Assembly (NCBI GenBank): GCA_012927585.1
Contig: JABBOY010000035.1
Location: forward strand, 62,001 to 126,000
Direction of reading: 5' to 3'
Length of the DNA stretch: 64,000 bases
DNA from: Glaciimonas sp.
GTDB taxonomy: Bacteria > Pseudomonadota > Gammaproteobacteria > Burkholderiales > Burkholderiaceae_D
Of the stretch, positions 25,225-34,746 are shown one piece after another (the stretch's first letter is position 1; each line of letters starts with the position of its first letter). The notes beneath the pieces are model-generated. The model had not been told where the DNA came from and searched no databases. It saw only the letters and a program-made list of their open reading frames with translations. The position numbers and the translations under genes are program-made.

Positions 25225-26928
25225 TTATTTTTGCGCATTCTGCTGCGCTTGCGCCCGAATCGATGACAGCGTCAGAGTCGGGGTAATCACTTCCGGCGAC
25301 AGACGAATTTCTATCACTGCCGGCAAACCGCTGGCGCGGGCCTGCTCGAATGCGGGCATGAAGTCGGCGGTCTTTTCGACCACCGCGCCAAAGGCCCCGA
25401 AAGAACGGGCGAAAGCAGCGAAATCGGGATTAGTCAGGGTGGTGCCATGCACGCGGGCTGGATATTCGCGCTCCTGATGCATCCGAATGGTGCCGTAGAT
25501 ACCGTTATTGACGACAATGAAAATCACCGGTAACTGATATTGCATCGCGGTGGCCAGCTCTGCACTGCTCATCATGAAGCAACCGTCGCCGGCAAACGCC
25601 ACCACAGTACGTTCTGGATACAGCGATTTGGCCGCAATCGCAGCCGGTACGCCGTAGCCCATCGCGCCGGAAGTCGGTGCCAGTTGCGATTTGAAATGGC
25701 GAAAGCGGTGAAAACGATGCACCCAGGTCGCATAATTGCCCGCGCCGTTGCAAATAATGGCGTCCGCCGGCAAATGATCGCGCAGATACAGCATGATTTC
25801 GCCCATCTGCACCGGGCCATCCACTTGTGGCGGCGTGCTCCAGGTCAGATAATCGGCGTGGGCTGTCGCAGCCTCGTTCTGCCAGACTGGCGCTGCGACT
25901 GGAGTTGAGGCGGAAATTAAGTCAGCCACCGCCGCAGCAAATTCCGGCATGCCCGAATTGATCGGCAAAGTCGCGGCATATACGCTGCCAAGCTCCTCGG
26001 CACCGGCATGCACATGCACCAATTGCTGTTTTGGTACTGGGATGTCAAACAGGCTGTAACCGCTGGTGGTCATTTCGCCCAAGCGCGGGCCGATTGCCAG
26101 CACCAGATCGGCATTTTTGACGCGTTGCGCCAGTTTCGGGTTGATGCCGATGCCGACATCGCCGGCATACAGCGCATGCGTATTGTCGAACAAATCCTGA
26201 AAACGGAACGCGCATGCCACCGGCAATTGCCAGGCTTCGGCGAAGCGGCGCAAATCGGCGCAGGCTTGCGACGTCCAACCGCTGCCGCCTAGAATCGCCA
26301 ACGGACGTTTGGCCTGTGCCAGCAAGCCGGACAATTGCTGTAGTGCGGCTGGCGTCGGCGCTGCAGCGACGCGCTGAAACCGGGGCGCTGCGGGCGCACT
26401 GACCTGATCGCGCAACATGTCTTCCGGTAGTGCCAGCACTACCGGGCCGGGCCGGCCGGCAACCGCGGTATGAAAGGCGCGGCTCAGATATTCGGGAATC
26501 CGGCGGGCGTCGTCGATCTGCGCTACCCATTTGGTCATATGGCCGAACATGCGGCGATAGTCGATTTCCTGAAATGCCTCGCGATCCATGCAATCGCGCG
26601 CAACTTGGCCGATGAACATGATCAGCGGGGTCGAATCCTGGTACGCGGTGTGAATGCCGATCGCAGCATTGGTAGCTCCCGGGCCGCGCGTAACCATCAC
26701 AATGCCGGGTGTGCCGGTCAGCTTACCGTAGGCTTCGGCCATGTTGGATGCACCGCTTTCGTGGCGGCATACTCGCAAGGCGATCTGCTCGCGCACGTCA
26801 TACAAGGCATTGAGTACGTCCAGATAACTCTCGCCCGGCACGCAAAACACTTGCCGCACGCCATGCGTAATCAGGCTATCGACCAGGACTTTTCCACCGC
26901 TACCGGTATGAATCAGATCAGTATGCAT
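25225..26928 (-). CDS. ThDP-dependent enzyme, acetolactate-synthase-like
   Basis: A 567-residue enzyme with the three-domain fold of acetolactate synthase and benzoylformate decarboxylase. The catalytic Glu57 lies in CRHESGASNMAEAYG, and the ThDP/Mg2+ motif GDGCFMMSS...NNGIYG lies in the C-terminal third. No small regulatory subunit gene is adjacent, so it is probably not the biosynthetic IlvBN enzyme; a catabolic 2-oxoacid decarboxylase or carboligase is possible. The ATG at 26928 has GAGG seven bases upstream, while the frame is open 82 more codons that look non-coding. The neighbouring lysR gene may control it. Confidence 0.85.
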   Translation of the reverse strand: MHTDLIHTGSGGKVLVDSLITHGVRQVFCVPGESYLDVLNALYDVREQIALRVCRHESGASNMAEAYGKLTGTPGIVMVTRGPGATNAAIGIHTAYQDSTPLIMFIGQVARDCMDREAFQEIDYRRMFGHMTKWVAQIDDARRIPEYLSRAFHTAVAGRPGPVVLALPEDMLRDQVSAPAAPRFQRVAAAPTPAALQQLSGLLAQAKRPLAILGGSGWTSQACADLRRFAEAWQLPVACAFRFQDLFDNTHALYAGDVGIGINPKLAQRVKNADLVLAIGPRLGEMTTSGYSLFDIPVPKQQLVHVHAGAEELGSVYAATLPINSGMPEFAAAVADLISASTPVAAPVWQNEAATAHADYLTWSTPPQVDGPVQMGEIMLYLRDHLPADAIICNGAGNYATWVHRFHRFRHFKSQLAPTSGAMGYGVPAAIAAKSLYPERTVVAFAGDGCFMMSSAELATAMQYQLPVIFIVVNNGIYGTIRMHQEREYPARVHGTTLTNPDFAAFARSFGAFGAVVEKTADFMPAFEQARASGLPAVIEIRLSPEVITPTLTLSSIRAQAQQNAQK

Positions 26929-27159
26929 TTTTGCCTCGGAATCAGGTGCAACATAGGAAGGGGTTCGGGGGGGCAACTGCGATTCACTTCCACGCCCAAA
27001 GGGAAAAACTGGAAGCATGGCTCGCACTTGCGTTCGAGTATATGCAATAAGCCCGTTACTTTCAAAATCAAAAAAAGCCATGACATCATTACGTATGCTC
27101 ATGCAAACATCTGCGTCATATCGAAAACAGAGCCAGGTAAAGCGCGAAAAAACAGCACG

Positions 27160-27218
27160 GTAGGATGGGTGCAACCCATCTTGTAGGTTCTATATGCGAT
27201 GGCTTGCGCCCATTCTAC
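27160..27218. repeat. Inverted REP-like pair
   Basis: GTAGGATGGGTGCAACCCATC (27160-27180, 21 bases, broken here as GTAGGATGGG/TGCAACCCATC) is followed in inverse orientation by GATGGCTTGC/GCCCATTCTAC (27198-27218). Each arm also has an internal GATGGG...CCCATC-type hairpin. The arrangement resembles bacterial interspersed mosaic elements. Confidence 0.7.
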
Positions 27219-27223
27219 GGCCC

Positions 27224-27302
27224 GATAAAAAATACTGTATGTTGTATTTTTAGTATGCGCAATAAATATATGCGGACAATGGCATTAAAATTGCCATACT
27301 CC
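27224..27302 (+). repeat. A+T-rich dispersed intergenic repeat, copy C
   Basis: Contains GCGCAATAAATATATGCGG (like copy E inverted), then ACAATGGCATT and the terminal GCCATACTCC. It lies between tandem genes on the minus strand, directly beside the REP-like pair. Confidence 0.65.
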
Positions 27303-27377
27303 CTATTATTATATTTTTGTATGGTTTGTCTTGTTCGTGTTTTCCGTGTGTTTTGTGAACACACATGTTGAGCGCCA

Positions 27378-28262
27378 TCAGTCGCCCTGCAATTCACCCA
27401 GAATCCAATCACGGAATTTAATGACGGCCGGTTTGCCGGCATTTTTTTCCGGGTAAGTCAGATAGTAGGATTGCGCGCTTTTGACTGCAATCGGAAATGG
27501 CACCAGCAACTGCCCCAGACGAATTTCGGTTTCAACCAGAAACTTCGGCATCAAGGCAATGCCTAATCCCGCCACTGCGGCTTGAATCACCATCGACAAT
27601 TGTTCAAAGCGCGGCCCAAACAGCGCATTCGGGCAATCAACGCCGACATGGTCGAACCAGTCACGCCAGGCTTGCGGGCGTGTGGTGTGCTGCAATAAGG
27701 TCATCCGGGCCAGGTCGGAAACGCGGCTCGCCTGCTTGCTTAAAGCCCGGCTGCAGACCGGCACCATTTCCTCACCCATCAGACGCACCATCACTGCACC
27801 GGGCCAGTCCGGCTCGCCAAAGTGAATCGCGGCATCAACCTGGCGCTGGCTGAAATCAAACGGCAGCACTTCGGTGCTGAGATTGAGCAGCACATCGGGA
27901 TGCGCAGCGGTGAATTTTGGCAGCCGGGGAATCAGCCACTTGATGCCGAAAGTCGGCAGGATTGCCAACTTGAGCACGCCAATCGCATTATTGTGGGTCA
28001 TGGCCTGAAAGGTCGCCATTTCGATTTGCTGCAGAATCGCCGACACCTGCAGCGCATATTCGCGCCCAGCTTCGGTCAATACCAACCGACGCTGAATCCG
28101 CTCAAACAGCTTGGTGCCGAGATACTCTTCCAGTATTGCCACCTGGCGGCTGACCGCCCCCTGGGTCAGGTGCAGCTCATGCGCCGCCCGGGTAAAAGAC
28201 AGGTAACGCGCTGCCGTTTCAAAAGCAATCAGACAGGATGTGGAGGGAATGAATCTGCGCAT
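27378..28262 (-). CDS. LysR-family regulator, GcvA-like
   Basis: A 294-residue LysR-type regulator. The N-terminal HTH (residues 8-65; FTRAAHELHLTQGAVSRQVAILEEYLG) is followed by a linker helix and the periplasmic-binding-like effector domain (about 90-290). The sequence RRFIPSTSCLIAFETAARY and the SRQVAILEEYLG block recall the GcvA subgroup. It lies upstream of the ThDP enzyme gene in the same direction, about 450 bases away, so it may control that gene; the effector is unknown. Confidence 0.9.
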   Translation of the reverse strand: MRRFIPSTSCLIAFETAARYLSFTRAAHELHLTQGAVSRQVAILEEYLGTKLFERIQRRLVLTEAGREYALQVSAILQQIEMATFQAMTHNNAIGVLKLAILPTFGIKWLIPRLPKFTAAHPDVLLNLSTEVLPFDFSQRQVDAAIHFGEPDWPGAVMVRLMGEEMVPVCSRALSKQASRVSDLARMTLLQHTTRPQAWRDWFDHVGVDCPNALFGPRFEQLSMVIQAAVAGLGIALMPKFLVETEIRLGQLLVPFPIAVKSAQSYYLTYPEKNAGKPAVIKFRDWILGELQGD

Positions 28263-28305
28263 GACTATGCAGTCGTGCCCATGTCCATGTCTGAGCCGAA
28301 ATAGA

Positions 28306-29649
28306 TCATGTGTTCAGATCAAATACCGCCATTGATTCCACATGCGCAGTATGCGGAAACATGTTGACTATGCCGGCGTATTTCAGCGTGTAGCCGCCTT
28401 CCTGCACCAGCAATCCGGCGTCACGGGCCAAGGTAGAAGGACTGCAGGACACATAAACGATGCGTGTTGGCATCATGTCAGGATGGCTACGCTTCAGGCC
28501 GGCCAGCGCCTGGCATATGGCGATTGCGCCATCGCGTGGGGGGTCGATCAAAAGACGATCGAATTTACCCAAGGCAATAAAATCGTGCGTGGTGGCTTCA
28601 AACAGGTTGCGGCATAAAAACTGTGTTTTCTGTGCCAGGCCATTCGCTTGTGCATTCTCCAGCGCGCGCTCGGTTAAGGCAGCGCTGCCTTCGATGCCAA
28701 CTACTGCCCGGGCCTGGGTTGCAATCGGCAGGGTGAAATTACCCAGGCCGCAAAACAAGTCAGCCACACGATCACTGGCTTGCGCATCCAGCAGGCACAG
28801 TGCGCGCGCCACCATGACGCGGTTGATATGGTGATTTACCTGGGTAAAGTCGGTCGGCTTGAAAGGTATCTTCACGCCAAACTCGGGCAGAGAATAGTGT
28901 AGCGTCGTATTCTCGGGATAAAACGGTACCGCCGTCTCCGGCCCGTTGGGTTGCAACCACCAGTGCACTGCATGCGCATCGGCAAAAACCTTCAGCTTGA
29001 TTTCGTCGGCTGCGGTGAGCGGCGCCATGATGCGCAACACCATTGCTGTTATGTTTTCGGTTACTGCCAGTTCAATCTGCGGCAACTGACGCACGATCGA
29101 AAGCGTTGCAATCAAATGGCGTAGCGGCACCAGCATCTTCGATACATGCGGCGGCAAGATTTCGCAGGTTTTCATATCGGTGATGTAGCGCGATTTTTTC
29201 TCGTGAAACCCCACCAGTACGCCCCCTTTTTTGGGAACGCAATTAACTGACAGACGCGCCCGGTAACGGTAACCCCAGATTGGGCCGTAAATTGGCCGCA
29301 GTATGGTTTCTGCCCGAACCCGTCCGATATGCCATAAATTATCTTCCAGCACGCGCTGCTTGACCGCCACCTGCGCCGAGGGCTCCAGATGCTGTATTGC
29401 GCAGCCGCCGCACAGTCCGAAATAATCACATTTAGGTTGGACGCGCAACGCCGATTCTCGATGGATGGCAATCATCGTGGCGGCTTCCCAGTGCGCCTTC
29501 TTGCGATAGGTTTGATAACCGACATGCTCGCCCGGCAATGCGCCCTCCACGAAGACCACTTTACCGACGCTGCCGTCTTCGTTCCTGAGGTGACCGACGC
29601 CGCGGCCATCCATATCCAGGGACTCGATTTCAATCATGTTAAGCGACAT
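28306..29649 (-). CDS. rlmD: RlmD, 23S rRNA (uracil-1939-C5)-methyltransferase
   Basis: A 447-residue SAM-dependent RNA methyltransferase of the RumA type. A TRAM domain at the start (MIEIESLDMDGRGVGH) is followed by the [4Fe-4S] cysteines 74, 80 and 83 in CDYFGLCGGC, then the Rossmann methyltransferase domain with DLFCGLGNFTLP, LLIDPPRDG and the catalytic cysteine in YVSCSPSTLARD. It modifies U1939 of 23S rRNA. The start at 29649 (MSLNMIEI) is preferred; 29637 is possible. It follows rpoS in the common betaproteobacterial order. Confidence 0.93.
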   Translation of the reverse strand: MSLNMIEIESLDMDGRGVGHLRNEDGSVGKVVFVEGALPGEHVGYQTYRKKAHWEAATMIAIHRESALRVQPKCDYFGLCGGCAIQHLEPSAQVAVKQRVLEDNLWHIGRVRAETILRPIYGPIWGYRYRARLSVNCVPKKGGVLVGFHEKKSRYITDMKTCEILPPHVSKMLVPLRHLIATLSIVRQLPQIELAVTENITAMVLRIMAPLTAADEIKLKVFADAHAVHWWLQPNGPETAVPFYPENTTLHYSLPEFGVKIPFKPTDFTQVNHHINRVMVARALCLLDAQASDRVADLFCGLGNFTLPIATQARAVVGIEGSAALTERALENAQANGLAQKTQFLCRNLFEATTHDFIALGKFDRLLIDPPRDGAIAICQALAGLKRSHPDMMPTRIVYVSCSPSTLARDAGLLVQEGGYTLKYAGIVNMFPHTAHVESMAVFDLNT

Positions 29650-29775
29650 AGGAACACATAAAATTACGGATGCAACATCCATCCGATATTGAAGAAATCT
29701 GCGGAGAAAAAACACTGCGCGTGTGGCATCACTGTAATGACAAAGCCATTAAATAAGAAAATACAACGTAAAGCC

Positions 29776-30828
29776 CTACAGCAAAGAATTTTTTCCTACG
29801 CCACTGGCGGCAAGTGAACGTTTCAATTTGTGCAACGCTTCCTGCTGAATTTGCCGGATACGTTCACGCGTCACACCCATTTCTTCCGCCAGCGTTTCCA
29901 GCGTAGCCGGAAAATCATTATCCAGGCCGAAACGGCGTGCAATCACAATCCGTTGCTTGTTCGATAATTTATGCAGCCATTCCCGCACCAGAGCCGTCAT
30001 TTCAAGTTGCTCGGCACGCATGTCCGGCGCATCGTCGGTATCGCTGGGCAACAGATCCATCAAACTCGATTGTGAATCGCCATCCAGAGGCGCATCCAGC
30101 GAAGCCGCATGTTCGGACAGAGTAAGAATATCCTGCACTTCTTCCACTGACCGATCGATCAAGTGCGCAATGTCTTCGACTGTTGCCTCTTTGCCGTCTT
30201 GATGTTGCGCTTCCAGATGATATTTCGCCCGTAGGGCCTGGTTCAATTCGCGCACCATATGCACGGGCAAGCGCACGGTACGAGCCTGGTTCATGATCGC
30301 CCGTTCTATGTTCTGGCGTATCCACCATGTGGCGTAAGTAGAAAAACGAAAACCACGCTCAGGCTCAAATTTATCGATCGCCCGCATCAATCCAAGGTTG
30401 CCTTCTTCGATCATGTCCAGTAATACGACGCCGCGATAGATGTAGTGCTTCGCGATTGAGACTACTAGGCGCAGATTGTGCTCGATCATCTTCTGTCGCG
30501 CCTCGAAATCCCCCTGCTTGGCCAGTGTGGAGAAATGCAGTTCTTCGCTCGCCGTCAATAACGGGCGGGTTCCGATCTGGTTCAGATAATGCTGCGTGGT
30601 ATCGGTAGAAAGCTCTGTCACCAACACAATTTTCAGTTCATCTGGATTAGTTGGCAAAACCGCCGCTTCGACCGCATCCTGGTCTTCGTTATCGTCGCAA
30701 TCGCACCCATCGTCGCCTGGCATGTCATATTCGGCAACCGCATCATCGAATGGCGTTTCGGGGATGTCTTGCTCCCCGTCGTCGTCGTCCTGATTCTTAT
30801 TCCGGGGCTGCTGCGGCTTGTTTATCAT
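29776..30828 (-). CDS. rpoS: RpoS, stationary-phase sigma factor
   Basis: A 350-residue sigma70-family factor. An acidic N-terminal extension (residues 10-60, rich in Asp/Glu) precedes region 1.2, region 2 ([45 protein letters not shown]) and region 4 ([20 protein letters not shown]). Length and the close link to nlpD identify RpoS rather than RpoD or RpoH. It directs transcription in stationary phase and stress. As in other proteobacteria, the main promoter probably lies within nlpD. The ATG is six bases after the nlpD stop. Confidence 0.96.
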   Translation of the reverse strand: MINKPQQPRNKNQDDDDGEQDIPETPFDDAVAEYDMPGDDGCDCDDNEDQDAVEAAVLPTNPDELKIVLVTELSTDTTQHYLNQIGTRPLLTASEELHFSTLAKQGDFEARQKMIEHNLRLVVSIAKHYIYRGVVLLDMIEEGNLGLMRAIDKFEPERGFRFSTYATWWIRQNIERAIMNQARTVRLPVHMVRELNQALRAKYHLEAQHQDGKEATVEDIAHLIDRSVEEVQDILTLSEHAASLDAPLDGDSQSSLMDLLPSDTDDAPDMRAEQLEMTALVREWLHKLSNKQRIVIARRFGLDNDFPATLETLAEEMGVTRERIRQIQQEALHKLKRSLAASGVGKNSLL

Positions 30829-30834
30829 GGGCGA

Positions 30835-31818
30835 TCATCTGCTTGGCAAGTATTTGAATGGGTCAACAGGCTTCCCTTGCTGCCGAATCTCAAAGTGGAG
30901 CTTGACTGCATCTGCATCGGTATTGCCCATTTCAGCAATTACCTGCCCTTTGTCGACGCTCTGACCTTCCTTGACTGTAATGATTTTATTGTGGGCATAG
31001 GCTGACAACAGATTATTGGTGTGCTTGACAATTACCAAATTGCCGTAACCACGAATTCCGCTACCTGCATACATCACCTTGCCTGAGCCGGCGGCAATCA
31101 CATGCTGTCCCAGTTTGCCGCTTATATCGATGCCTTTATTCTTTCCTTCTTCAAAGCGGGCTATGACTTTACCTTCTGCCGGCCAAATCCAGCCGATTCC
31201 ATCCTCGTCCGCATCAGCGGTTTTGGCGGGCTCCACTTTTGCCGGGGGTTTAGGATTGACAGATGTACCAGGCACCTTGGCAGCTGCAATGGCGGCTACC
31301 GCTTCCGGTTTTTGCAACTCAGCCAGCGCGCTTTCCGAATAGGGTCGTTTGTCGCCACGGGGAGTTGTTTTATTGCCGGCACTACCCAACGCTGTTACAG
31401 GAGCCGATAACGCACGCACCTCAACCCCGGAGCTGGCGATGCTACCGGTTTGCGCACCGCCAGTTGCCACATCGGGCGGCAGCGTGCGCAAGACTTGATC
31501 AACCTGGATATCGTTCGGATTAGCCAGATTGTTCCAGGCCACAATATCGCGATAGGCCTGCCCCTGATCCAATGCAATGCGATACAGGGTGTCACCTTTT
31601 TTAACAGTGTAATACCCAGGACCGGTAGGGGTTTGAGATTTGGCCAGCGCAACCGCCCTGGTTCCCGTCGCGTAATCGGTCACAGGCGCCGAATGACGGG
31701 GTGTGCTGCACGCTGCCAATAGGCCAAGCAGTGCTGCTGACAAACTTAAGCGTATTTTATTCATTCTCATATTATGTTGATATGGCGCTGCAGCGCATGT
31801 CATGGCTACAGTTTTCAT
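30835..31818 (-). CDS. nlpD: NlpD, LysM/M23 lipoprotein activating amidases
   Basis: A 327-residue envelope lipoprotein. The lipobox LLAAC is followed by a LysM domain ([19 protein letters not shown]) and a C-terminal LytM/M23 domain. Its metal and catalytic residues are degenerate (NKGIDISG in place of HxGxD), as in E. coli NlpD, which activates the amidase AmiC during cell separation rather than cutting peptidoglycan. The ATG at 31816-31818 overlaps the pcm stop (ATGA) and has AGGA upstream. An ATG at 31770 would give a more standard signal peptide, so the start is open. Confidence 0.93.
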   Translation of the reverse strand: MKTVAMTCAAAPYQHNMRMNKIRLSLSAALLGLLAACSTPRHSAPVTDYATGTRAVALAKSQTPTGPGYYTVKKGDTLYRIALDQGQAYRDIVAWNNLANPNDIQVDQVLRTLPPDVATGGAQTGSIASSGVEVRALSAPVTALGSAGNKTTPRGDKRPYSESALAELQKPEAVAAIAAAKVPGTSVNPKPPAKVEPAKTADADEDGIGWIWPAEGKVIARFEEGKNKGIDISGKLGQHVIAAGSGKVMYAGSGIRGYGNLVIVKHTNNLLSAYAHNKIITVKEGQSVDKGQVIAEMGNTDADAVKLHFEIRQQGKPVDPFKYLPSR

Positions 31819-32660
31819 GCTGTTCCTGGACGAAGGGGGACAAAATGGCATTGCTCCAAAGCCACGCTGCTCCACTCCGATTTACTGATACGCTCGATTA
31901 ATTGCAATTGCTGCTGTTGGGCGCCTATCGGTGCTACCAAGCGCCCACCCAAGGACAGTTGTTCCAACAATATGCGCGGTACTTCCAGACCGGCCGCAGC
32001 CAGAATGATGCCATCAAACGGTGCCGCTTGCGGCAATCCAAGCATACCATCTCCGTAATGTAGCCGGATATTGGCGATGCGCATTGGGCGCAGGTTGGAT
32101 TTCGCCAGTTCATGCAGCGGTTTGATCCGTTCGATCGAAAAAACCTCTTTCGCCACCCGTGACAATACCGATGCCTGATAACCGCAACCGGTGCCGATTT
32201 CCAGCACACGATTCAGGGTGCGGCCATTACACAGTATTTCCAGCATCCGCGCCACGATATACGGTTGCGAGATGGTCTGTTGGTAGCCGATAGGAATCGA
32301 AGCATCCACATACGCCTGGCCCGAGAAACCGGGTTCCATAAAAAGATGGCGTGGTACCAGCTCCATTGCCGTGAGTACCGCCCGATTCGTGATGCCCTGC
32401 TTGACCAGTCGCGCCACCATTGCACGCCGCAATGCGTCCGGCAGTGCGCCAGCCGTCAAATTGCCTGGCGCCGGCTTTAATGCCGCAGCGGCTGGCGTCA
32501 ATTGGTTGCTTCGGCGCAGGCTATCCTGCGCACTGTTTTTGGTGGCAGTTTGCGGCGTGGCAATGGCACGGGTGGAAGAAGACGTGCCATAGGATGATTT
32601 AAACGGCTTATCCGCAAGAGCAGACAGCGAAAGCGGAAACCGCCTGGCTTTGCCGGTCAT
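31815..32660 (-). CDS. pcm: Pcm, protein-L-isoaspartate O-methyltransferase
   Basis: A 281-residue SAM methyltransferase that repairs isoaspartyl residues in damaged proteins. The catalytic domain occupies about residues 85-275: [31 protein letters not shown], split here as PRHLFMEP and [16 protein letters not shown], then the SAM motif [16 protein letters not shown] Ser/Thr/Ala-rich N-terminal extension of about 80 residues is longer than in E. coli and typical of many betaproteobacteria. It overlaps surE upstream and nlpD downstream, four bases each. Confidence 0.95.
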   Translation of the reverse strand: MTGKARRFPLSLSALADKPFKSSYGTSSSTRAIATPQTATKNSAQDSLRRSNQLTPAAAALKPAPGNLTAGALPDALRRAMVARLVKQGITNRAVLTAMELVPRHLFMEPGFSGQAYVDASIPIGYQQTISQPYIVARMLEILCNGRTLNRVLEIGTGCGYQASVLSRVAKEVFSIERIKPLHELAKSNLRPMRIANIRLHYGDGMLGLPQAAPFDGIILAAAGLEVPRILLEQLSLGGRLVAPIGAQQQQLQLIERISKSEWSSVALEQCHFVPLRPGTA

Positions 32661-33394
32661 AGCAACCCTTTCTTGAGCGCTTCTAATTGCGTGGCATGGG
32701 TCAAATCAATCTGCAGCGGGGTCACTGACACATGTCCTTTCGCTACTGCGTCAAAATCAGTGCCTTCGCCTGCATCCTTGGCGGCGCCTACCGGGCCGAT
32801 CCAGAATATCTCACGCCCGGACGGGTCATGCGCTCGGATCACCGATTCCGATTGGTGGCGTTTACCTAGTCGGGTGGCGATCAACGGTTTGATTTCATGG
32901 TAGGGCCGATTCGGAATATTAATATTGAGCAAATAGGGCTTTGGCAATGCATCGAATTGTTTCTCGACAATCTCGCGCGCCACGCGTGCTGCTGCTTCCA
33001 GTTGATCCCAGCCTTTTTGCACTTGCGAAAAGGCAATCGACGGGATACCGAACAGAAAGCCCTCGGTAGCGGCTGCCACCGTGCCGGAATACAGCGTGTC
33101 ATCGCCCATGTTCTGGCCCTGATTGATGCCGGACACCACTAGATCGGGTTTATACGACAATACGCCGGTAAGCGCTACGTGGACGCAGTCTGATGGTGTG
33201 CCATTGACAAAATAAAAACCGTTTTCAGCGCGAAACACCGATAGTGGACGATCCAGCGTCAGCGAATTAGACGAGCCTGAGCGATTGCTGTCGGGTGCCA
33301 CCACCACGATTTCGGCAATCGGCGCCAACGCATGTGCCAGTGCGATGATGCCTGGCGCCAGGTAGCCATCGTCATTACTGATAAGGATTCTCAT
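32657..33394 (-). CDS. surE: SurE, 5'/3'-nucleotidase
   Basis: A 245-residue SurE phosphatase acting on nucleoside monophosphates and short polyphosphates. The metal site begins with [12 protein letters not shown] (Asp8, Asp9), and [16 protein letters not shown] and [23 protein letters not shown] (the latter split over residues 89-111) complete the active site. Length is normal. It is the first gene of the surE-pcm-nlpD-rpoS run, a stationary-phase survival block conserved across proteobacteria. Confidence 0.97.
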   Translation of the reverse strand: MRILISNDDGYLAPGIIALAHALAPIAEIVVVAPDSNRSGSSNSLTLDRPLSVFRAENGFYFVNGTPSDCVHVALTGVLSYKPDLVVSGINQGQNMGDDTLYSGTVAAATEGFLFGIPSIAFSQVQKGWDQLEAAARVAREIVEKQFDALPKPYLLNINIPNRPYHEIKPLIATRLGKRHQSESVIRAHDPSGREIFWIGPVGAAKDAGEGTDFDAVAKGHVSVTPLQIDLTHATQLEALKKGLL

Positions 33395-33515
33395 GGGGCA
33401 ATTTTACCCGATGCACCATCCTGAATTTGCATCTGATACGAGGTCTCGTAAAATTTACGGCATAATCACAAAATATTACGACCGTTCTATTTTATATAAG
33501 ATCCGAGGAGACTAA

Positions 33516-34490
33516 ATGAAAGCTGCCGTCTGTCATGCATGGGGACCACCCGACACGCTCAAACTTGAAGATATGCCGGATCTGCTGCCCGCGGCAGACC
33601 AGGTCGTCATTGCGGTCAAAGCGGCCGCCGTAAATTTCCCTGATGTCTTGATTATTCAGGGCAAATACCAATACAAACCGGAGTTGCCGTTTACCCCTGG
33701 CAGTGAACTGGCTGGAACCATATGCGCGGTCGGCGCCGGCGTCTCCCGCTATCAGGTGGGCGACCGGGTAATCGCCTGGGTAGCCCAGGGTGCGTTTGCC
33801 GAGCAAGTGGCGGTAGCGGCACATGGAGTAATACCGATGCCTCCAGACATGGATTTCGACACTGCCGCTGCCATCAGCCTGACTTATGGCACTTCGCACC
33901 ATGCACTAGTGGATCGCGCCCAGTTGCGAGCTGGAGAAACCATGCTGGTATTGGGTGCCGCCGGCGGGGTTGGACTGGCTGCGATCGAGATCGGCAAGGC
34001 GCTCGGCGCACGAGTGATCGCCGCCGCCTCCACCGATGCAAAACTGGCGGTCTGTACCAGTCACGGGGCTGACGCCACCATCAATTACAGTACGCAAGAC
34101 CTGCGCCAAGCCATCAAGGCGGCAACCGATGGCAAAGGGCCGGATGTGATTTACGATCCGGTCGGCGGCATCTATACCGAACCGGCTTTCCGCTCAATCG
34201 GCTGGCGCGGCCGCTATCTTGTAATCGGTTTTGCCAATGGTGAAGTTCCGAGCCTGCCACTCAATCTTCCCTTGCTCAAGGGCGCGTCTTTGGTCGGTGT
34301 GTTCTGGGGCGAATTCGTTAAGCGCGAGCCAAAGGCTAACCTGGCTGCGATGCGGCAATTACTGGGCTGGCTGGCCGATGGCACGATCCGCCCCCATATC
34401 TCGGCACGCTATGCGCTGGCCGACACCGCCGCCGCGCTCAATGCTATGGCTTCGCGCAAGGTAACCGGCAAGGTGTTGATCAAGCCGTAA
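33516..34490 (+). CDS. Quinone oxidoreductase-like zinc-free alcohol dehydrogenase family protein
   Basis: A 324-residue medium-chain dehydrogenase/reductase of the NADPH:quinone oxidoreductase subgroup. The N-terminal GroES-like domain (PFTPGSELAGTICAVGAGVSRYQVGDRV) and the Rossmann motif VLGAAGGVGLAAIEIGKALGA (split after residue 153) are present. The catalytic and structural zinc cysteines of alcohol dehydrogenases are missing, as expected for this subgroup. The physiological substrate is unknown. A CGAGGAG site precedes the ATG. It is divergent from surE. Confidence 0.9.
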   Translation: MKAAVCHAWGPPDTLKLEDMPDLLPAADQVVIAVKAAAVNFPDVLIIQGKYQYKPELPFTPGSELAGTICAVGAGVSRYQVGDRVIAWVAQGAFAEQVAVAAHGVIPMPPDMDFDTAAAISLTYGTSHHALVDRAQLRAGETMLVLGAAGGVGLAAIEIGKALGARVIAAASTDAKLAVCTSHGADATINYSTQDLRQAIKAATDGKGPDVIYDPVGGIYTEPAFRSIGWRGRYLVIGFANGEVPSLPLNLPLLKGASLVGVFWGEFVKREPKANLAAMRQLLGWLADGTIRPHISARYALADTAAALNAMASRKVTGKVLIKP

Positions 34491-34506
34491 GTTAGAAAAG
34501 GCATGA

Positions 34507-34537
34507 TTCACGAAAGCCACGAAAAGCACGAAAAAAG
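34507..34537. repeat. Short CACGAAA tandem motif
   Basis: Three ACGAAA units spaced about ten bases apart (TTCACGAAAGCCACGAAAAG, then CACGAAAAAA) follow the quinone oxidoreductase gene. A related inverse stretch occurs near 27326-27352. The role is unknown. Confidence 0.45.
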
Positions 34538-34636
34538 GTAGTTGTTCAGCCCGCTAGCAAAGAACTATTTGATCCCCTTGCATGCTCTCCAGTACGCGGG
34601 AGAGGAAGTTATTCTTAATGGGCTAAACAGTAACGA

Positions 34637-34714
34637 TGAATATATTAAATGCATGAGTATATTTTAAGTTGCAATGAATACTAGCGCTTAATGATATGTA
34701 ATCCAATATACTCC
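34637..34714 (+). repeat. A+T-rich dispersed intergenic repeat, copy D (diverged)
   Basis: The GCGGTAAT core is not readable, but the A+T-rich composition, GAATATATTAAATGCATGAG at the left and CCAATATACTCC at the right fit the family. It lies between converging gene ends. Confidence 0.4.
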
Positions 34715-34746
34715 TATTGCCATTAATTCTGTGATCAACCCGCCGA

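Larger units (their letters stand above)
26929..27377. other. Intergenic region with REP-like pair and repeat copy C
   Basis: No gene is supported in these roughly 450 bases. It holds the promoter side of the ThDP enzyme gene, an inverted REP-like pair (27160-27218), an A+T-rich repeat copy (27224-27302) and, at about 27326-27352, a TTCGTGTTTTCCGTGTGTT-like stretch related to the CACGAAA repeats at 34.5 kb. Confidence 0.55.
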
